A DNA stretch of 5,316 nt, taken from Solidesulfovibrio magneticus. Its GTDB lineage: Bacteria; Desulfobacterota; Desulfovibrionia; Desulfovibrionales; Desulfovibrionaceae. The notes under the pieces are model-generated. The model was not told the origin of the DNA and did no database searches. It saw only the letters and a program-made list of their open reading frames with translations. The stretch's first letter is position 1; each line of letters starts with the position of its first letter. The position numbers and the translations under genes are program-made. Shown here piece by piece: positions 3,848 to 5,316 of the stretch. The stretch spans positions 25,937 through 31,252 of the forward strand of contig DLGG01000079.1 in the NCBI GenBank assembly GCA_002482565.1. Direction: 5' to 3'.

Positions 3848-5316
3848 ATGCCGCAATTCTTCATTCATCGCCCGGTTTTCGCCTGGGTCGTCGCCCTGTT
3901 TATCATCCTATTGGGCGTGATCGCCATTCCCAATCTGCCAATCGCCCGGTTTCCTTCGGTGGCGCCGTCCACCGTCACCATTTCCGCGACCTATCCCGGA
4001 GCCACGCCGCAGACCATGAGCGACGGGGTGCTCAGTCTCATTGAGCGCGAACTCTCCAGTGTCAAGAACCTGTTGTACTTCGAATCATCGTCCGATTCCT
4101 CGGGTGCGGCGTCCATCAGCGCCACCTTCAAACCGGGCACAGACCCGGACATGGCGCAGATCGACGTGCAAAACAAGCTCAAGGCCATTGAGCCGCGCTT
4201 ACCGCAGACCGTGCGCCAAAACGGTCTGACCGTGGAGACCTCCTCGTCCGGCTTCCTGATGCTCGTCGGCCTCAGATCCGACGACGGGCGCTTCGATGAG
4301 ACGGTGCTCAGTGACTACATGGCGCGCAACATCGTCGATGAACTGCGCCGCATCGAAGGCGTAGGCCGCGTGCAACTGTTCGGCGCGGAGCAGGCGATGC
4401 GGATTTGGGTCGATCCGGCCAAGCTGATTGCCTTTGGCCTGTCGATGAACGATCTGTCCGCAGCCGTCAGCCAGCAGAATGTCCAGATCGCGCCCGGCAG
4501 CGTCGGCGCCATGCCGGCGCTGCCGGGGCAGCGCGTGACGGTATCGCTCACGGCGCAGGGCCAGCTGTCCACGGCCGAACAGTTCGCCGCCGTCGTGCTG
4601 CGCGCCAACCCCGACGGCTCCAAGGTGGTGCTTGGCGACGTGGCGCGGGTCGAACTCGGCTCACAGTCCTACGGCTTTATAAACCGCGAAGACGGCAAGA
4701 CTGCCACGGCTGCGGCCGTACAGCTCGCGCCTGGCGCCAATGCGGTCAGGACCGCCGAGCAAGTCGAGGCGCGGATGGCAGAGCTTCGCAGCACGATGCC
4801 GGCCGGCATGAGCTATTCGATCCCGTTTAATACCGCGCCGTTCGTCAAGATCTCCATCGAGAAGGTCATCCATACCCTGATCGAGGCGATGGCGCTGGTC
4901 TTTCTGGTCATGTTCCTTTTTCTGCAAAACATCCGCTACACCCTGATCCCGGCGATCGTTGCGCCAATCGCACTGCTGGGCACCTTCGCGGTAATGCTTG
5001 CTTCGGGCTTTTCCATCAACGTGCTGACTATGTTCGGCATGGTGCTGGCAATCGGCATCATCGTGGACGATGCCATCGTCGTCGTCGAGAATGTGGAACG
5101 CATCATGGCCGAGAAGGGGCTGTCGCCACGAGACGCGACGATCCAGGCGATGCAGGAGATCACCGGCGCGGTGATCGGCATCACCCTGGTGTTGACGGCC
5201 GTGTTTATCCCCATGGGCCTGGCCAGCGGCACGGTCGGCGCGATCTACAAACAGTTCACGCTGTCCATGGCGGTGTCGATCCTGTTTTCGGCCTTCCTCG
5301 CGCTGACCCTGACGCC
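3848..5316 (+). CDS. adeB: RND multidrug efflux transporter, AdeB-like (5' part)
   Basis: This is the inner-membrane proton/drug antiporter of the tripartite pump (HAE-1 RND family). The frame is open to the window end, giving 489 residues of an expected 1,030-1,050. Visible parts are TM1 (about 9-29), the periplasmic porter domain (about 30-335) and TM2 to TM6 (about 340 onward). Numbering coincides with AcrB: proton-relay Asp407/Asp408 in GIIVDDAIVVVENVER, and Phe136 and Phe178 of the deep drug pocket (SSSGFLML, VQLFGAEQAMRIW) are present. The blocks NLPIARFPSVAP, KPGTDPDMAQIDVQNK, APFVKISIEKVIHTL and FSINVLTMFGMVLAIGIIVDD match AdeB almost word for word as I recall it, closer than MexY or AcrB. 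The start ATG follows GGGGG (3834-3838) at nine bases. A broad aminoglycoside, tetracycline or fluoroquinolone-type substrate range is inferred from AdeB and not shown by the sequence. An outer-membrane channel gene may follow beyond the edge. Confidence 0.95.
   Translation, partial: MPQFFIHRPVFAWVVALFIILLGVIAIPNLPIARFPSVAPSTVTISATYPGATPQTMSDGVLSLIERELSSVKNLLYFESSSDSSGAASISATFKPGTDPDMAQIDVQNKLKAIEPRLPQTVRQNGLTVETSSSGFLMLVGLRSDDGRFDETVLSDYMARNIVDELRRIEGVGRVQLFGAEQAMRIWVDPAKLIAFGLSMNDLSAAVSQQNVQIAPGSVGAMPALPGQRVTVSLTAQGQLSTAEQFAAVVLRANPDGSKVVLGDVARVELGSQSYGFINREDGKTATAAAVQLAPGANAVRTAEQVEARMAELRSTMPAGMSYSIPFNTAPFVKISIEKVIHTLIEAMALVFLVMFLFLQNIRYTLIPAIVAPIALLGTFAVMLASGFSINVLTMFGMVLAIGIIVDDAIVVVENVERIMAEKGLSPRDATIQAMQEITGAVIGITLVLTAVFIPMGLASGTVGAIYKQFTLSMAVSILFSAFLALTLT

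Noticed and set aside
1..5316. CRISPR array, toxin-antitoxin pair or complete insertion sequence
   Set aside because: No spaced repeat series, small gene pair, or transposase with flanking terminal repeats is visible.

Overview
The window comes from a GC-rich Gram-negative bacterium, probably a proteobacterium. The evidence is high-GC coding sequence with strong G/C third positions, an RND-type tripartite efflux pump, and an initiator-tRNA fragment of bacterial type with an encoded CCA end. A betaproteobacterial (Burkholderiales-like) host is my guess from general composition; no marker in the window fixes the genus.

Left edge (1-about 250): the first 120 bases are AT-rich (about 36% GC by hand count) and non-coding. 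They carry short direct and inverted copies of TCCTAACCT. At about 149-197 lies the 3' part of an initiator tRNA-fMet gene (anticodon arm, variable loop, T arm, acceptor 3' strand, CCA) with no 5' half, followed by a strong intrinsic terminator. This is what the distal attachment site of a tRNA-integrated island looks like. The sequence to the left would be the end of the element, and the sequence to the right would be host chromosome or an adjoining island.

250-724: a GC-rich spacer of about 475 bases in which I find no convincing gene.

725-2550, minus strand: a two-component system. The OmpR-family response regulator (1813-2550) is followed by its histidine kinase (725-1816), with a 4-base ATGA stop/start overlap. 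Both resemble Acinetobacter baumannii AdeR and AdeS closely, including long shared blocks in the regulator DNA-binding domain and around the kinase H-box.

2551-2669: a 119-base divergent control region. It holds four tandem 11-base direct repeats (three strong, one weak) built on TCCATYGA. This is the architecture expected of an OmpR/AdeR-type operator. The repeats overlap a plausible promoter for the regulator gene and lie just upstream of the efflux operon.

2670-5316, plus strand: an RND efflux operon. It contains a periplasmic adaptor (2670-3827, AdeA-like, but with a plain signal peptide instead of a lipobox) and, 20 bases later, the inner-membrane proton/drug antiporter (3848 to beyond the window, AdeB-like, first 489 residues visible). 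Any outer-membrane channel gene would lie past the right edge.

Together this is an AdeRS-AdeAB-like multidrug efflux locus with its own divergent two-component regulator. Envelope or drug stress is presumably sensed by the kinase and passed to the regulator, which acts at the repeats to control the pump and probably itself. The locus sits less than 1 kb from what looks like the end of an integrated mobile element.
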